A stretch of 40,786 bases of DNA from contig WASQ01000112.1 of the NCBI GenBank assembly GCA_009712185.1, forward strand, positions 2,418-43,203, given 5' to 3'. A model generated the notes under the pieces. It did not search any database. It saw nothing but the letters and a program-made list of their open reading frames with translations, and was not told the DNA's origin. Positions 25,027 to 33,978 of the stretch are shown one piece after another. Positions within the stretch are counted from its first letter, which is position 1, and each line of letters opens with the position of its first letter. The position numbers and the translations under genes are program-made. The DNA is from Telmatospirillum sp. Its GTDB lineage: Bacteria; Pseudomonadota; Alphaproteobacteria; Rhodospirillales; Magnetospirillaceae.

Positions 25027-25890
25027 ATGTCCGGTTCCTGGTCCAGGTCGTTCGATTGTTTCGATCTCGCTGTCACCGACGGAATAGCCCGTCTTCACCT
25101 CAACCGGACCGACAAGGCCAATAGCCTTTCCCTGCCCTTCTGGCGTGACCTGCCCGACGCTCTCGCCCGGTTGGACCAGCCGGGCGATGTCCGCGCCCTG
25201 GTGGTTTCCGCGGAAGGAAGGATCTTTTGCGGCGGTCTCGACCTGGATGTTTTCCAGTCGGCCCCCGTGCTTCAAGCCCGAAATCCGGCCATGCGACAGG
25301 GACTTTACGATACCGTGCTCGCGATGCAGGATGCTCTGACCGCCTTTGAACGCGCCCGCTTCCCTGTCATTGCCGCGGTCCAGGGGCCTTGCATCGGAGG
25401 CGGCCTTGACCTTGTTGCCGCCTGCGATGTCTGTCTGGCAAGCGAAGCCGCCAGTTTCCGCATTGAGGAAACCAATCTCGGCATGATGGCCGATCTCGGG
25501 ACCCTCCAGCGTCTGCCACGCCTGATCCCTTCCGGTGCCGCCCGGTTGCTGGCGTTGACAGGCGAGACCCTGTCGGCGGCGGAGGCCTTCCGTCTCGGTC
25601 TGGTGTCACGCCTTTATCCCGACGCTGACGCCCTGTCGACCGGAGCGACGGACGTCGCACGCCGTATCGCCGAACGGTCGCCGCTGGCCATCTGGGGGAT
25701 CAAACGTTCGATGCTCTACGCGCGCGACCACGGCGTCCCCCAGGCGCTGGACCACGCGGCGGCATTGCAAAGCGCCATTCTGAACGGCGGGGACATCCTT
25801 CGGTCGATCGAAGCCCGATCCCGGAAGTCGGTCCCGGACTTCCCCGATCTATGGGACAGATCTTCCGACCATCCGGTTTCAGATCAATAA
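25027..25890 (+). CDS. Crotonase-family protein, dienoyl-CoA isomerase-like
   Basis: The 287-residue protein is a crotonase. The oxyanion-hole segments are EGRIFCGGLDLDVF and GPCIGGGLDLVAACDV. The stretch ETNLGMMADLGTLQRLPRLI closely follows delta3,5-delta2,4-dienoyl-CoA isomerase (ECH1), EVDVGLAADVGTLQRLPK. It keeps the equivalents of the Glu and Asp that move the proton in that enzyme, plus the Asp of the second oxyanion loop. It is therefore more likely an isomerase of unsaturated fatty acyl-CoA than a plain hydratase. GGAG lies before the ATG at 25027. The divergent TetR gene is the probable regulator. The C-terminal tail is polar and variable. Confidence 0.86.
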   Translation: MSGSWSRSFDCFDLAVTDGIARLHLNRTDKANSLSLPFWRDLPDALARLDQPGDVRALVVSAEGRIFCGGLDLDVFQSAPVLQARNPAMRQGLYDTVLAMQDALTAFERARFPVIAAVQGPCIGGGLDLVAACDVCLASEAASFRIEETNLGMMADLGTLQRLPRLIPSGAARLLALTGETLSAAEAFRLGLVSRLYPDADALSTGATDVARRIAERSPLAIWGIKRSMLYARDHGVPQALDHAAALQSAILNGGDILRSIEARSRKSVPDFPDLWDRSSDHPVSDQ

Positions 25891-26002
25891 ATTATAGTGC
25901 GACCTTAAAAAACGATCTGATCGCCGGTTGATCTGTGCGCTGTCGGAGAACGGAGGGTGGGGACGGATGGGCACCAATGGCGGCCGTCCGTCCCCCATTC
26001 CT

Positions 26003-27421
26003 CTAATAGGCCAGATGCAGCCGCAAACCGTAGAAATTGATCGGCCCGCGCTTGGTGTTATAGGCGGGATTGGTTGCGCGCTGATAGTCGGCAGTCAGTT
26101 GTACCCCGGGCACAACCGTGGCCTTGTAATAGGCCTCGATCAACTTTTCCGGAGCATAGGAGGGAAGCTGACCGTCGCCGATCACGACGCCGGTGCCGCC
26201 GGCGGCAAAATAGCGTTGAGCGGCCTTGGAAATGGCATTGACCGCCCCGCCGATGGCGACCGTGTCGTCGGGCCGCCCCCAACGATCCCCGCTCATCGAG
26301 AAACCGCCCGAGACGGATTCGGTGATGTCGGTGAAATCGAATGACTCATAGGATCCGTCGGACATCGAAAGGCGCAGGAACGATCCCAGATCCGGCAGAA
26401 TCTGCTGTTCCATATTCAGCCCGCCGCCCTGTTTGATATGATGGTGGCGCACCGTCGATGTGGCCGGGGTGGCGCCGTTGGCCTCGCCGAACGACACGGC
26501 CTCGTCGAACCTCCCCATTTTCGCGGAGCTCAGATAGTAAAGGACGCGGATCTTGCCCGGATTGGCAAAAAGATCGTATCGCCGCTCCAGTTCCGTCACC
26601 ACCTGATACTGACCGAACCCGCGTTCCAGATATTTCACGTTAGGCTCACGCGACATATCGAACATTCCGCCCCGCAGGGACCAGGGACCCTGGTTCCATT
26701 CCAGTGCCGCTCCGTAGGAATAGCCCCACGCTTCCGCCGCATAGTCGAACGCGCCCATGTCGATCAGGGACCAGTTCATGAAGTCGCTGCGCGGATCGTG
26801 GGCGTAAGTGTTGTTGTCGAAAATATCGGTGACGCCGAATTTCCCGAAAGTAACGGTAATATTATCGGAATCATGGGAACCGGCGATCTGGTTGGGACCA
26901 TCCTCAACCGTCTGCTCCTCCCCGCCCAGTCCCAGAATGTAACGGCCGAACAGGCGCGGTGTCCGGTAATAGGGGGCATATTGCCCGACTTTGTAAGCCT
27001 CGCCGGAAACATAACCGGCGACGCCATAAGTATTTGAAAGGCCGTAACCCTGTTCCATCTCGGGATTGAAATAGAACTCAACCTCGCCGATCCTGACGCC
27101 GGCGTACAAGGTCAGATCCGATGTTTCAGCGGTTTGACGCCCGGCTTCCATGCTCTGGGTGCCGTTGGGGATCTGACTGCGGAACTTGGGATGCGCCTGG
27201 TTCGTGAAGGTTCCCTGGATATGAAGGCTGTACCAGGGACGTTCGGCCATGGCGTGCTCCTCCTTGGCCGCCGGTGGCGGAGCCTCAGACGCGGACGGTG
27301 CGTCAACGATCTGGGGATCGGCGGCCAGCAGGGGCTCTGTCGCGCCCCCCAGCAGCGCGAAAAGGGCGATGGTGGCAGTCGCGACGCCGCGACGGGCATG
27401 GGGCCGGAAGATCTGGCTCAT
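26003..27421 (-). CDS. Outer-membrane carbohydrate-selective porin, OprB family
   Basis: The 472-residue protein has a signal peptide (MSQIFRPHARRGVATATIALFAL, cleavage near LLAA). A beta-barrel sequence typical of OprB porins follows: WYSLHIQGTFTNQAHPKF, FYFNPEMEQGYGLSNTYGVAGY, DNITVTFGKFGVTDIFDNN, and a C-terminus ending in an aromatic-rich strand (FYGLRLHLAY). Members take up sugars or related solutes passively, and some are induced in low nutrient. I put the start at 27421, where the signal peptide begins with AGGGAAA upstream; the frame is open further but unlike a coding region. It is a single-gene unit, convergent with the crotonase gene. Confidence 0.87.
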   Translation of the reverse strand: MSQIFRPHARRGVATATIALFALLGGATEPLLAADPQIVDAPSASEAPPPAAKEEHAMAERPWYSLHIQGTFTNQAHPKFRSQIPNGTQSMEAGRQTAETSDLTLYAGVRIGEVEFYFNPEMEQGYGLSNTYGVAGYVSGEAYKVGQYAPYYRTPRLFGRYILGLGGEEQTVEDGPNQIAGSHDSDNITVTFGKFGVTDIFDNNTYAHDPRSDFMNWSLIDMGAFDYAAEAWGYSYGAALEWNQGPWSLRGGMFDMSREPNVKYLERGFGQYQVVTELERRYDLFANPGKIRVLYYLSSAKMGRFDEAVSFGEANGATPATSTVRHHHIKQGGGLNMEQQILPDLGSFLRLSMSDGSYESFDFTDITESVSGGFSMSGDRWGRPDDTVAIGGAVNAISKAAQRYFAAGGTGVVIGDGQLPSYAPEKLIEAYYKATVVPGVQLTADYQRATNPAYNTKRGPINFYGLRLHLAY

Positions 27422-28312
27422 GATAACGGTTTCCCTGATTGAACGGTTCGTGGCGATATCATCTGCGACCATCCGCCCGTTCGACGTCCCCGACGGAGCC
27501 CGACTCCGGCGTCCCGGCCCCGCCCGAACGGGCGCCCCCGGCACATGTTATGCCGGCAGGAACAGCCATGCGGGGCTCCTCCCCCTATCGGGGCATCGAA
27601 CGATGATCCGGGAGACGCCGCGGTTGCCGGACCGGTCCTTTACCCATGCATGGAGATCGGCACCGATCACCACGCCCACAAACACCGGGTGGATTTCTCC
27701 GGCCCCCGCCCCGGGTTATCGCGCCAACGATGGCGCGGGACCGGCGGGGGGCGGACCTTGCCACGATGAGACATCCTCATCAGGGCAAGGCCTTGGTTCA
27801 GGAGAACAGACCTTGTCAAAACGGCACCGAAACGACCCCGGGCGATCAAAGCGAAATCCACTCCAGAAGACTGTTTGGTCCTACTGGGAGGCTCCGCCGA
27901 CGTATTGCTCGGTCGCGGATTCATTCTCATCTCATGATGATTATTGTGCGATGTGCTGCGGTAGGGATCTGCCGACGTCGCAGGCCTGAAATATGCCCAT
28001 TGAAAATCGTCGTCAACCCTCAAAATTAACTTTTACGCTCCGGGATGTACTTCAATTTGTCACATGATTGAGTGGCAATTGAACGGACCTTCAGGATCTG
28101 TCAGGTTTTGGCGTGGATGCCCCCCTCGCCCTTAAGCCCCCTCCCCCTCGACTTAACCCCGTGCAGCGTTTAGGCCCCGGTCGCGGCGGCTCGCAGCGGT
28201 TATCTCGCGACAGGCCCCGATGTCGGCCCAGGGCAATGGGGCATTCACCCTGTAGCGGGAAATCGGGCAGAGAACGCTTGATTCTTTTCTGCGATCTGGC
28301 ATGGTGTCGATA
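27422..28312. other. Long gap without genes between the porin and the Fur box
   Basis: About 890 bases without a convincing gene. The porin promoter must lie near its left end. TCATTCTCAT at 27921-27930 repeats the core of the Fur box at 28313-28333, next to TGATGATTATTG, so a second iron-responsive site is possible. An AT-rich patch spans 27990-28080, with CAATT and AATTG inverted at 28052-28082. Frames on both strands show no recognisable domain. A small RNA or a decayed gene cannot be excluded. Confidence 0.35.
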
Positions 28313-28333
28313 TGCAAGTCATTCTCATTTGCA
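28313..28333 (+). promoter_or_regulatory. Fur-box-like iron-responsive operator
   Basis: A 21-bp site with arms TGCAA (28313-28317) and TTTGCA (28328-28333) around TCATTCTCAT (28319-28328). It closely follows alphaproteobacterial Fur boxes, which have TGCAA...ATTCTCA...TTGCA. It ends 12 bases before the start codon of the winged-helix gene, so a bound Fur dimer would cover the transcription or translation start region. Confidence 0.72.
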
Positions 28334-28345
28334 AAAGGTGACATC

Positions 28346-28915
28346 ATGCTTCTCGGCCAGCCGGCACAGACCGACAGCAGACGCCCCATGGGCCCGTCGG
28401 ATCTTCTCAAGCTCGCGGCATTAGGCATCACCAGCCGCAGTGCCACGTCAGCGGCGGAGATCCATTGCGCCATTCTCGATATCACGGATCCGTTCTGGGC
28501 GCCGGTCGGCGATGTGGTCGCGGACAGTCTGTCCGACATGGTCGAGGACGGCCTTTTGCGCCGCGACGGACGGTCAGGCCTGATGGCGACGGACGCCGGA
28601 AAGGAGCTCCTGGCCGACCTGTTTCTGCGCCCCACCGGACGGCCGGGATGTCTGCTGGAGCGGGCGGCCCTGCGTCTGAAGCTGGCTTTCATCGATCTGG
28701 CTCCGAGTGAAATCCGGCGGCGCTATCTTGAATCCGCGATCAGGGACTATGAGGGCGAGATCGCCGCCTGTGAACGCCGTTGCGACGACTGCCGGCCGGC
28801 CGGCCATTTCGGTCGCCAATGGCGCCAGCACGAGACGGAGCGGCTTCGTGGCGATTTGTCCATGCTCCGCCACCTGGTCGCCGGTCCCCACCTCTCCTCC
28901 TCCTCTCTGCATTGA
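28346..28915 (+). CDS. PadR-like winged-helix protein with C-terminal cysteine triad
   Basis: The 189-residue protein begins with a winged-helix domain of PadR-like layout: LLKLAALGI, a recognition region, then LSDMVEDGLLRRDGRSGLMATDAGKELLADL (about residues 20-95). A helical C-terminal part carries CERRCDDC (C142, C146, C149), which could bind a metal or a cluster. AAAAGG is placed six bases before the ATG at 28346. Directly upstream is a Fur-box-like site, and the DUF2325 gene follows nine bases downstream. I do not recognise an exact family. A metal-responsive regulator or an iron-starvation accessory protein are the main possibilities. Confidence 0.7.
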   Translation: MLLGQPAQTDSRRPMGPSDLLKLAALGITSRSATSAAEIHCAILDITDPFWAPVGDVVADSLSDMVEDGLLRRDGRSGLMATDAGKELLADLFLRPTGRPGCLLERAALRLKLAFIDLAPSEIRRRYLESAIRDYEGEIAACERRCDDCRPAGHFGRQWRQHETERLRGDLSMLRHLVAGPHLSSSSLH

Positions 28916-28924
28916 GGGACAGCC

Positions 28925-30217
28925 ATGTGCAACTCGGACCCCGTCACCAGCGGAACCGGCAACCGCGCGCCGCTCGATAACGCCCTGGCAGAAAGCGTCC
29001 CGGCCGAAAGCGCCACGGGACCAAGGCGCCGCCGGTTCCGTATCGACGAAATCGACGCCCAATGGCATTGCGCCATCATCGGCACCTGCCTGACCCTGGC
29101 GGAGCTGAAGGCGATCACCGCCAAATTTGATATCACCCTGCAAATGGGTCCAAGCGGGTACAATCTCCACGCGACGATCGTCCATCTGGCCTCCCATGAC
29201 CACCGGATCGCCAAGACACTGACAAAACTGCTGGACCGGCGCCATGGCGTCGCTGTCAGCCGTGCCGCCAAAGTCACCTGCGACGCGGGGGTGCGCGCGA
29301 TGTGGTCCCAGGCCATGGAAACGGGGGACATCGCGGGCGTTCTCTGGGCCGTCATGAGCCACCCGGCCACTGACGAGGAAACCAGGAAATATGTGTTCCA
29401 GGACATTCACATGCTGTCCCACCAGGTCGGCGCCGCGGCCCGCGCCGATATTCAGCACCTTTCGCGGCTGGAACGCGAAAAATCCGCCCTGGAAGAGAAA
29501 CTCGCCGGACTGAAGGAACAGCATCTGCGCGCCGTGGCCGAGCGTGATGAGACGATCCGGACTCTGAGACGGCGCCTTGATCATGCCGCCGAGGAGATCA
29601 GCCGGCTGTCGAAGGCGGCGGCCACCGCGCGCGACGTTCCCAGGCTTCTGGAGCAGGCGGCCCTTCTCCAGCAGCGGCTTGCCGACACGGCCAGCCGCCT
29701 GACAGAGAGCGATCGCCAGAAGGTCGACGCCCAGGAGGCTCTCGAGGATGGCCGCAGGCGGGTCGAGGAATTGGAAAGACAGAATCTGGCTCAGGAGCAG
29801 GAACTGGCGCTTTACGAAAGCCGGATTCTGTCGCTGCTGACACCGGCGGTCTGCTCCGAGGACTGCGCGTGGGAGTGCGGTCGTCTGGATCTCTGCGGCC
29901 GTTGCATCCTGTTCGTCGGCGGACGCAACCAGCAGATGGCCCACATCCGGCGCATCGTCGAAACCTGCAACGGCGTCTTCTCGCATCATGACGGCGGGGT
30001 CGAGGAAAGCCTCAACCGGTTGCATGGTTTGATGGGACGCGCGGACGCCATTCTATTTCCCGTCGATTGCGTCAGCCATTCCGCCCAGGACGCGGTCAAG
30101 CAACTCTGCCGGCGCTGGCAGAAGCCCTACATTCCGGTGCGACGGTCGGGACTGGGGGCCTATCTCGCCGCCCTCGAATCGGTGGCGCGAACCGCCCCAC
30201 CGGCCCCGTTGAGCTAA
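28925..30217 (+). CDS. DUF2325 protein with His-rich N-terminus, coiled coil and Cys cluster
   Basis: The 430-residue protein ends in a DUF2325 domain (about 328-410: ILFVGGRNQQMAHIRRIVE, ADAILFPVDCVSHSA). Its N-terminal part (about 45-175) has the WHCAIIGTCLTLAELK signature of long DUF2325 proteins. It is rich in histidines on helices (H82, H87, H91, H93; H163, H166), spacing that could bind metal. Residues 178-300 form a long coiled coil. A cysteine cluster follows just before DUF2325: C310, C314, C318, C324, C327. GAGGGA overlaps the preceding stop codon, so the two genes are coexpressed, probably under Fur control. The function of DUF2325 proteins is not established. Confidence 0.82.
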   Translation: MCNSDPVTSGTGNRAPLDNALAESVPAESATGPRRRRFRIDEIDAQWHCAIIGTCLTLAELKAITAKFDITLQMGPSGYNLHATIVHLASHDHRIAKTLTKLLDRRHGVAVSRAAKVTCDAGVRAMWSQAMETGDIAGVLWAVMSHPATDEETRKYVFQDIHMLSHQVGAAARADIQHLSRLEREKSALEEKLAGLKEQHLRAVAERDETIRTLRRRLDHAAEEISRLSKAAATARDVPRLLEQAALLQQRLADTASRLTESDRQKVDAQEALEDGRRRVEELERQNLAQEQELALYESRILSLLTPAVCSEDCAWECGRLDLCGRCILFVGGRNQQMAHIRRIVETCNGVFSHHDGGVEESLNRLHGLMGRADAILFPVDCVSHSAQDAVKQLCRRWQKPYIPVRRSGLGAYLAALESVARTAPPAPLS

Positions 30218-30258
30218 GTGCCGCCAGGACCGTTTTCTTTCCCGTCACAGACGCCCGG

Positions 30259-30282
30259 GACGGCGGTGACAACACCGCCGTC
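30259..30282 (+). terminator. Hairpin after the DUF2325 gene
   Basis: A perfect 10-bp stem (30259-30268 with 30273-30282) with an ACAA tetraloop lies 41 bases past the stop. No T-run follows, so it is a terminator only in the loose sense or a 3'-end stabiliser. Confidence 0.45.
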
Positions 30283-30443
30283 TCCGCCCCCCTCCAACCG
30301 TGGAAAGGCACGCAGGACCCAAGGCATCAACCATCCCGTTTAACTTCGAAAAAGCTTGGCGATTTTGCGTTGCTTTGCTTGCCCGCAGCGCCCCGGACAC
30401 GCACTATGGTATTACCATCCGCCCCGCTTTTCCGGACCCGCCA

Positions 30444-32159
30444 ATGCCTCATGGTTCCCCGCTGCTGACTACCTTCGTCGCCGCAATCGGTCTTGCTTTC
30501 CTGTTTGGCGCCATCGCCAACCGCCTTCGTCTTCCCCCGCTCCTTGGTTACCTTGCCGCCGGCATCATTGTCGGTCCCTTCACGCCCGGATTTGTCGCCG
30601 ATCAGACTTTGGCGCCGGAACTCGCCGAAATCGGAATCATCCTTCTGATGTTCGGCGTCGGTCTCCATTTTTCCCTCAAGGATCTGTTATCGGTCGGGTT
30701 GATTGCCATTCCCGGCGCCATCGTCCAGATCGGCGCGGCCACGCTGATGGGATACGGGCTCGGGTCCCTGCTCGGCTGGACCGAAACCGGGGCGCTGGTT
30801 TTCGGCCTCGCGCTTTCGGTGGCCAGTACGGTCGTTCTGCTGAAGGCGCTCCAAGCCGGCCGCCTGATGGAAACGGATGGCGGGCGAACGGCAGTCGGAT
30901 GGCTGGTGGTGGAGGATCTGGTGATGGTCCTGGTCCTGGTCCTGTTGCCGGCGCTCGCCGGGTTGACGGCGGAGCAGTCCCCGGCCGCGCCCTCCTGGAT
31001 CGCCGATCGCCTTCCGTCGGGCCTTGGGGGCGCGGTTCTGGTAACGGGATGCAAGGTTGCGGCCTTTCTGGGGGTCATGATGGTGGTCGGACGCCGCGTG
31101 ATTCCCTGGATATTGCACAGCGTCGCTCAGCGCGGCTCACGCGAACTGTTCCGGCTTGCCGTGCTGGCGATCGCCCTTACCGTCGCCTTCGGCGCGGCGC
31201 GTCTGTTCGGCGTCTCTATGGCGCTGGGCGGTTTTTTCGCCGGAATGGTGTTAAGCGAATCGGAACTCAGCCATCAGGCCGCGGAAGATTCTCTGCCGTT
31301 GCGCGACGCCTTCGCCGTTTTGTTTTTCGTTTCGGCGGGAATGTTGTTCGATCCGGCCATTCTCCTGCGAGAACCGCTACCGGTTCTGGCGACGCTGGGC
31401 ATCATCCTCTTCGGCAAGTCCCTGGCCGCATTCCTGATCGTCTTGATGTTCCGCCGCCCGGTTTCGACCGCGCTGACGATTTCGGCCAGTCTGGCGCAGA
31501 TCGGCGAATTCTCTTTCATCCTCGCCGATCATGCCGTCAGCCTTGGCCTGATGCCGGGACGCGCCCGCTCATTGATGCTGGCCGGGGCGATTCTGTCGAT
31601 CATGGTCAATCCGTTGATGTTCTGGGCGGCCAAGCGGCTTTCCCGCCGGCTGGACCGGCCGAAGACCGGAGAGGGCGACGGCGCGGCATCCCCGGCCACG
31701 CCACCGCCTCCGACGCCCGACCCCGCTGTCGCGGATATGAGCGGACACGTCGTGCTGGTCGGTTTCGGTCGCGTCGGGGCGCTGGTGGGCGACACGCTCC
31801 GCCAGCAGGAGATGCCCCTTCTCGTTATCGAGGATGCCGGTCAGATCGCACAGAACTGCCGGGCCGCCGGGATTCCGGTGATCGACGGGAACGGCGCCGA
31901 CCATCGGGTTCTCGAAGCGGCCGCCATCGACCGCGCCGGCCATCTGGTCGTCGCCATTCCCAACGCTTTCGAGGCCGGTCATATCATCGCCCAGGCACGC
32001 GAGAGCAATCCCTCCCTGCGCATCCTGGCCCGCGCCCATTCGGACGCGGAAGTGGCTCATCTGACGGCCAAAGGCGCGGATCTGGTCATCATGGGGGAAC
32101 GGGAAATCGCCCGAAGCCTGTCGGCCGCGTTGCTGAACGGCCCTGAGGCGGCCGCCTGA
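30444..32159 (+). CDS. ybaL: YbaL/KefB-type monovalent cation:proton antiporter (CPA2) with TrkA-N domain
   Basis: The 571-residue inner-membrane protein matches E. coli YbaL in its first 100 residues. It has a MPHGSPLLTTFVAAIGLAFLFG start, GYLAAGIIVGPFTPGFVAD, LAPELAEIGIILLMFGVGLHFSLKDL and SVASTVVLLKAL. About 12 helices form the sodium/hydrogen-exchanger domain (residues 5-400). A proline-rich linker then leads to a TrkA-N domain from about residue 432 with the nucleotide-binding GFGRVG. The family exports K+ for H+, often under electrophile or pH stress. I selected the ATG at 30444 by alignment with YbaL; a clear Shine-Dalgarno is not seen. A bidirectional terminator separates it from the convergent outer-membrane gene. 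Confidence 0.9.
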   Translation: MPHGSPLLTTFVAAIGLAFLFGAIANRLRLPPLLGYLAAGIIVGPFTPGFVADQTLAPELAEIGIILLMFGVGLHFSLKDLLSVGLIAIPGAIVQIGAATLMGYGLGSLLGWTETGALVFGLALSVASTVVLLKALQAGRLMETDGGRTAVGWLVVEDLVMVLVLVLLPALAGLTAEQSPAAPSWIADRLPSGLGGAVLVTGCKVAAFLGVMMVVGRRVIPWILHSVAQRGSRELFRLAVLAIALTVAFGAARLFGVSMALGGFFAGMVLSESELSHQAAEDSLPLRDAFAVLFFVSAGMLFDPAILLREPLPVLATLGIILFGKSLAAFLIVLMFRRPVSTALTISASLAQIGEFSFILADHAVSLGLMPGRARSLMLAGAILSIMVNPLMFWAAKRLSRRLDRPKTGEGDGAASPATPPPPTPDPAVADMSGHVVLVGFGRVGALVGDTLRQQEMPLLVIEDAGQIAQNCRAAGIPVIDGNGADHRVLEAAAIDRAGHLVVAIPNAFEAGHIIAQARESNPSLRILARAHSDAEVAHLTAKGADLVIMGEREIARSLSAALLNGPEAAA

Positions 32160-32162
32160 CCA

Positions 32163-32191
32163 AACCGGCCGCGTCGGAAACGCGGCCGGTT
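32163..32191. terminator. Bidirectional terminator between convergent genes
   Basis: An 11-bp perfect stem (32163-32173 with 32181-32191) with a 7-nt loop lies between the ybaL stop at 32159 and the outer-membrane gene stop at 32222. The stem ends in TT on both strands, and short T-rich runs follow (TTCTT on plus, TTTGG on minus). Confidence 0.7.
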
Positions 32192-32221
32192 CTTAGAGGT
32201 CGGTAACAGGCCGGGCGGACG

Positions 32222-32914
32222 TCAGAACCGCCAGCCGACCGAAATCTGGACCACCGGATACACGCTGAAATCCTTGACCTTGTCATGCAGGCTCTGGTTT
32301 TCCGCGGCCAGGTTCTGCGCGAAGCCGGCCATTCCGGCGATCGGCCCCGACGCCGTCAGAGATGTGTTCGGCGTTCCCTGGAACAGGGCGCCGACATCGA
32401 TACCAAGCGTCGGTCCCATCGGCGCGTCCAGCAGACGGCCGCCATAGCCCAGGCCAACGTAAGGAGCGAAGGTATCGAAATCGATCTTGCCGTTGATCTG
32501 GCTTCCGGTGGCGACGTAGGTGTGGTGGTTGACGGTGATCGTCGACCCGTTGGGACGGGCCTGCACATCCGCCTCATTGCCGTTGATTTTGAAACCGGCC
32601 GAGAGCCGGAAGCCGCCCTTGAACGGATACCAGTCAGCGACCACGCCTCCGTTGGCGAGGTCGATATTGCCGTGATAGTGGATATCGTTGGTGTTGATGT
32701 TGCGCTGCAGGCTGAAGAAGTTCGCGCCAAGCCGCACGCCGAAACGGTCGCCGGCAGCCCGGACGTCGATTTCAGGACCCAACCCCAACGTACTGGCGGT
32801 CACGTTCGGAGTGATCGACGTAATCACACCCGGAATGACGTCGGCCCGGGCATGGCCGGCCCCCATGGCTCCGACGGCCAGAGCGGCCGCCATCAGATAG
32901 CTTCTGTTGATCAT
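32222..32914 (-). CDS. Outer-membrane beta-barrel protein of unknown role
   Basis: The 230-residue protein has a signal peptide (MINRSYLMAAALAVGAMGAG, cleavage near ARA-DV). Repeated amphipathic strands ending in the aromatic VVQISVGWRF follow; a C-terminal Phe is the usual outer-membrane insertion signal. Stretches like VRLGANFFSLQR, GFRLSAGFKINGNEADV and YVGLGYGGRLLD suggest an eight-stranded OmpA/OmpW-size barrel. AGGGGA precedes the start at 32914. I cannot name the family. It is a single gene convergent with ybaL. Confidence 0.78.
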   Translation of the reverse strand: MINRSYLMAAALAVGAMGAGHARADVIPGVITSITPNVTASTLGLGPEIDVRAAGDRFGVRLGANFFSLQRNINTNDIHYHGNIDLANGGVVADWYPFKGGFRLSAGFKINGNEADVQARPNGSTITVNHHTYVATGSQINGKIDFDTFAPYVGLGYGGRLLDAPMGPTLGIDVGALFQGTPNTSLTASGPIAGMAGFAQNLAAENQSLHDKVKDFSVYPVVQISVGWRF

Positions 32915-33170
32915 AATTCCCCTGCTTGTTCCGCGGTTGCGGAGTGATGCCGCCGACCCCGGCCACCTGCCCCCCATCGGACATGACCGGCCCGGACCCC
33001 ACGGCCTGACACAGCAAGGTAGCGGCGGAGAGAACAGCCGGCAATTCCTTTTGTCTCCGCATTGTCGTCATTAAGGAAATTTTTGTCTCGCCAGCGAAAA
33101 CCGTGTTTTCCAGAACAACCAATGATCATAAAAGTCATCCGCGGTGCGCCCCGAGTACCCGCCAGCGCAG

Positions 33171-33935
33171 TCAAAACCAGTATTTCATGGCGTAAACAAC
33201 CGTCAGAACGGCTCCTCCAGCCAGAACGACTGTCCGCACCAGGGCTTGCGGCAGGATCGTGATCAGCCGTCCTCCCAGGAATCCGCCCGTCATGGCACCC
33301 GACAGCATGACCAGCGTCTCCGGCCATGCCACCGATCCCGACAGGACAAACAGGCCCATGGCCGGAAGACTGACCGCCGATGCCAGGGCGTTTTTCCAGG
33401 CCTTGACCGCCCGCAGATCATGTCCGTCGGGGGACAATGACAGGACAGCCGTCAACAGGATCCCCAACCCGGCGCCGAAAAAGCCGCCATAGACCGCGGC
33501 AGGCAGCAGGATCGCCCAATGCCCGCCTTCCTTCAGCAGGAGGGGGCGCCCGGTACGGAGCGTGGCCGTCCGGATGGCGGGCGCCAGCGCGAACAGGGCC
33601 GTGGCAAGGCCGATGAGGCCGGGGATGGGCAATTCGAACAGACGTTCGGGAATCATCAACAGAAGGGCGGCTCCCAGTCCGCCGCCAATGGCGGCCACCA
33701 GGGCCGCTCCGCGAAGCCGGCGGCCCGCCATCCGCAGGCTGTCGCGGTCCGCCAGGGCGGCCAGCAGATGGCCGGGAGCAATGGCAATGGCATTGGACGC
33801 ATTGGCGGTGATCGGCGGCAGACCGGCCAGCATCAAGGCTGGAAAGGTCAACAGCGTGGCGCCTCCTGCCAATGCGTTGACAATACCGCCAGCCACACCG
33901 GCCAGCGACAGGATGATAACCTCCTGAAGACCCAT
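33171..33935 (-). CDS. TauE/SafE (TSUP)-family membrane permease
   Basis: The 254-residue, 7-8 helix protein belongs to the TSUP family. Members export or import sulfite, sulfoacetate or other small anions. It has the family repeat start (GVAGGIVNALAGGATLLTFPALMLAGLPPITANASNAIAI-like region at 12-52) and the second-half counterpart AVYGGFFGAGLGILLTAVLSL. A GGAGG lies before the ATG at 33935. It begins 43 bases after the AraC gene on the same strand, so it is probably the last gene of a yajO-araC-TSUP operon. Confidence 0.87.
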   Translation of the reverse strand: MGLQEVIILSLAGVAGGIVNALAGGATLLTFPALMLAGLPPITANASNAIAIAPGHLLAALADRDSLRMAGRRLRGAALVAAIGGGLGAALLLMIPERLFELPIPGLIGLATALFALAPAIRTATLRTGRPLLLKEGGHWAILLPAAVYGGFFGAGLGILLTAVLSLSPDGHDLRAVKAWKNALASAVSLPAMGLFVLSGSVAWPETLVMLSGAMTGGFLGGRLITILPQALVRTVVLAGGAVLTVVYAMKYWF

Positions 33936-33978
33936 GCCCCCTCCGCAACGTCCGTAAGCCGGCCGCATCCGGGTGCGA

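Noticed and set aside
28574-30025. 483-codon minus-strand frame opposite the winged-helix and DUF2325 genes
   Set aside because: It crosses two convincing plus-strand genes, shows no domain, and its codon pattern is that expected of an antisense shadow.
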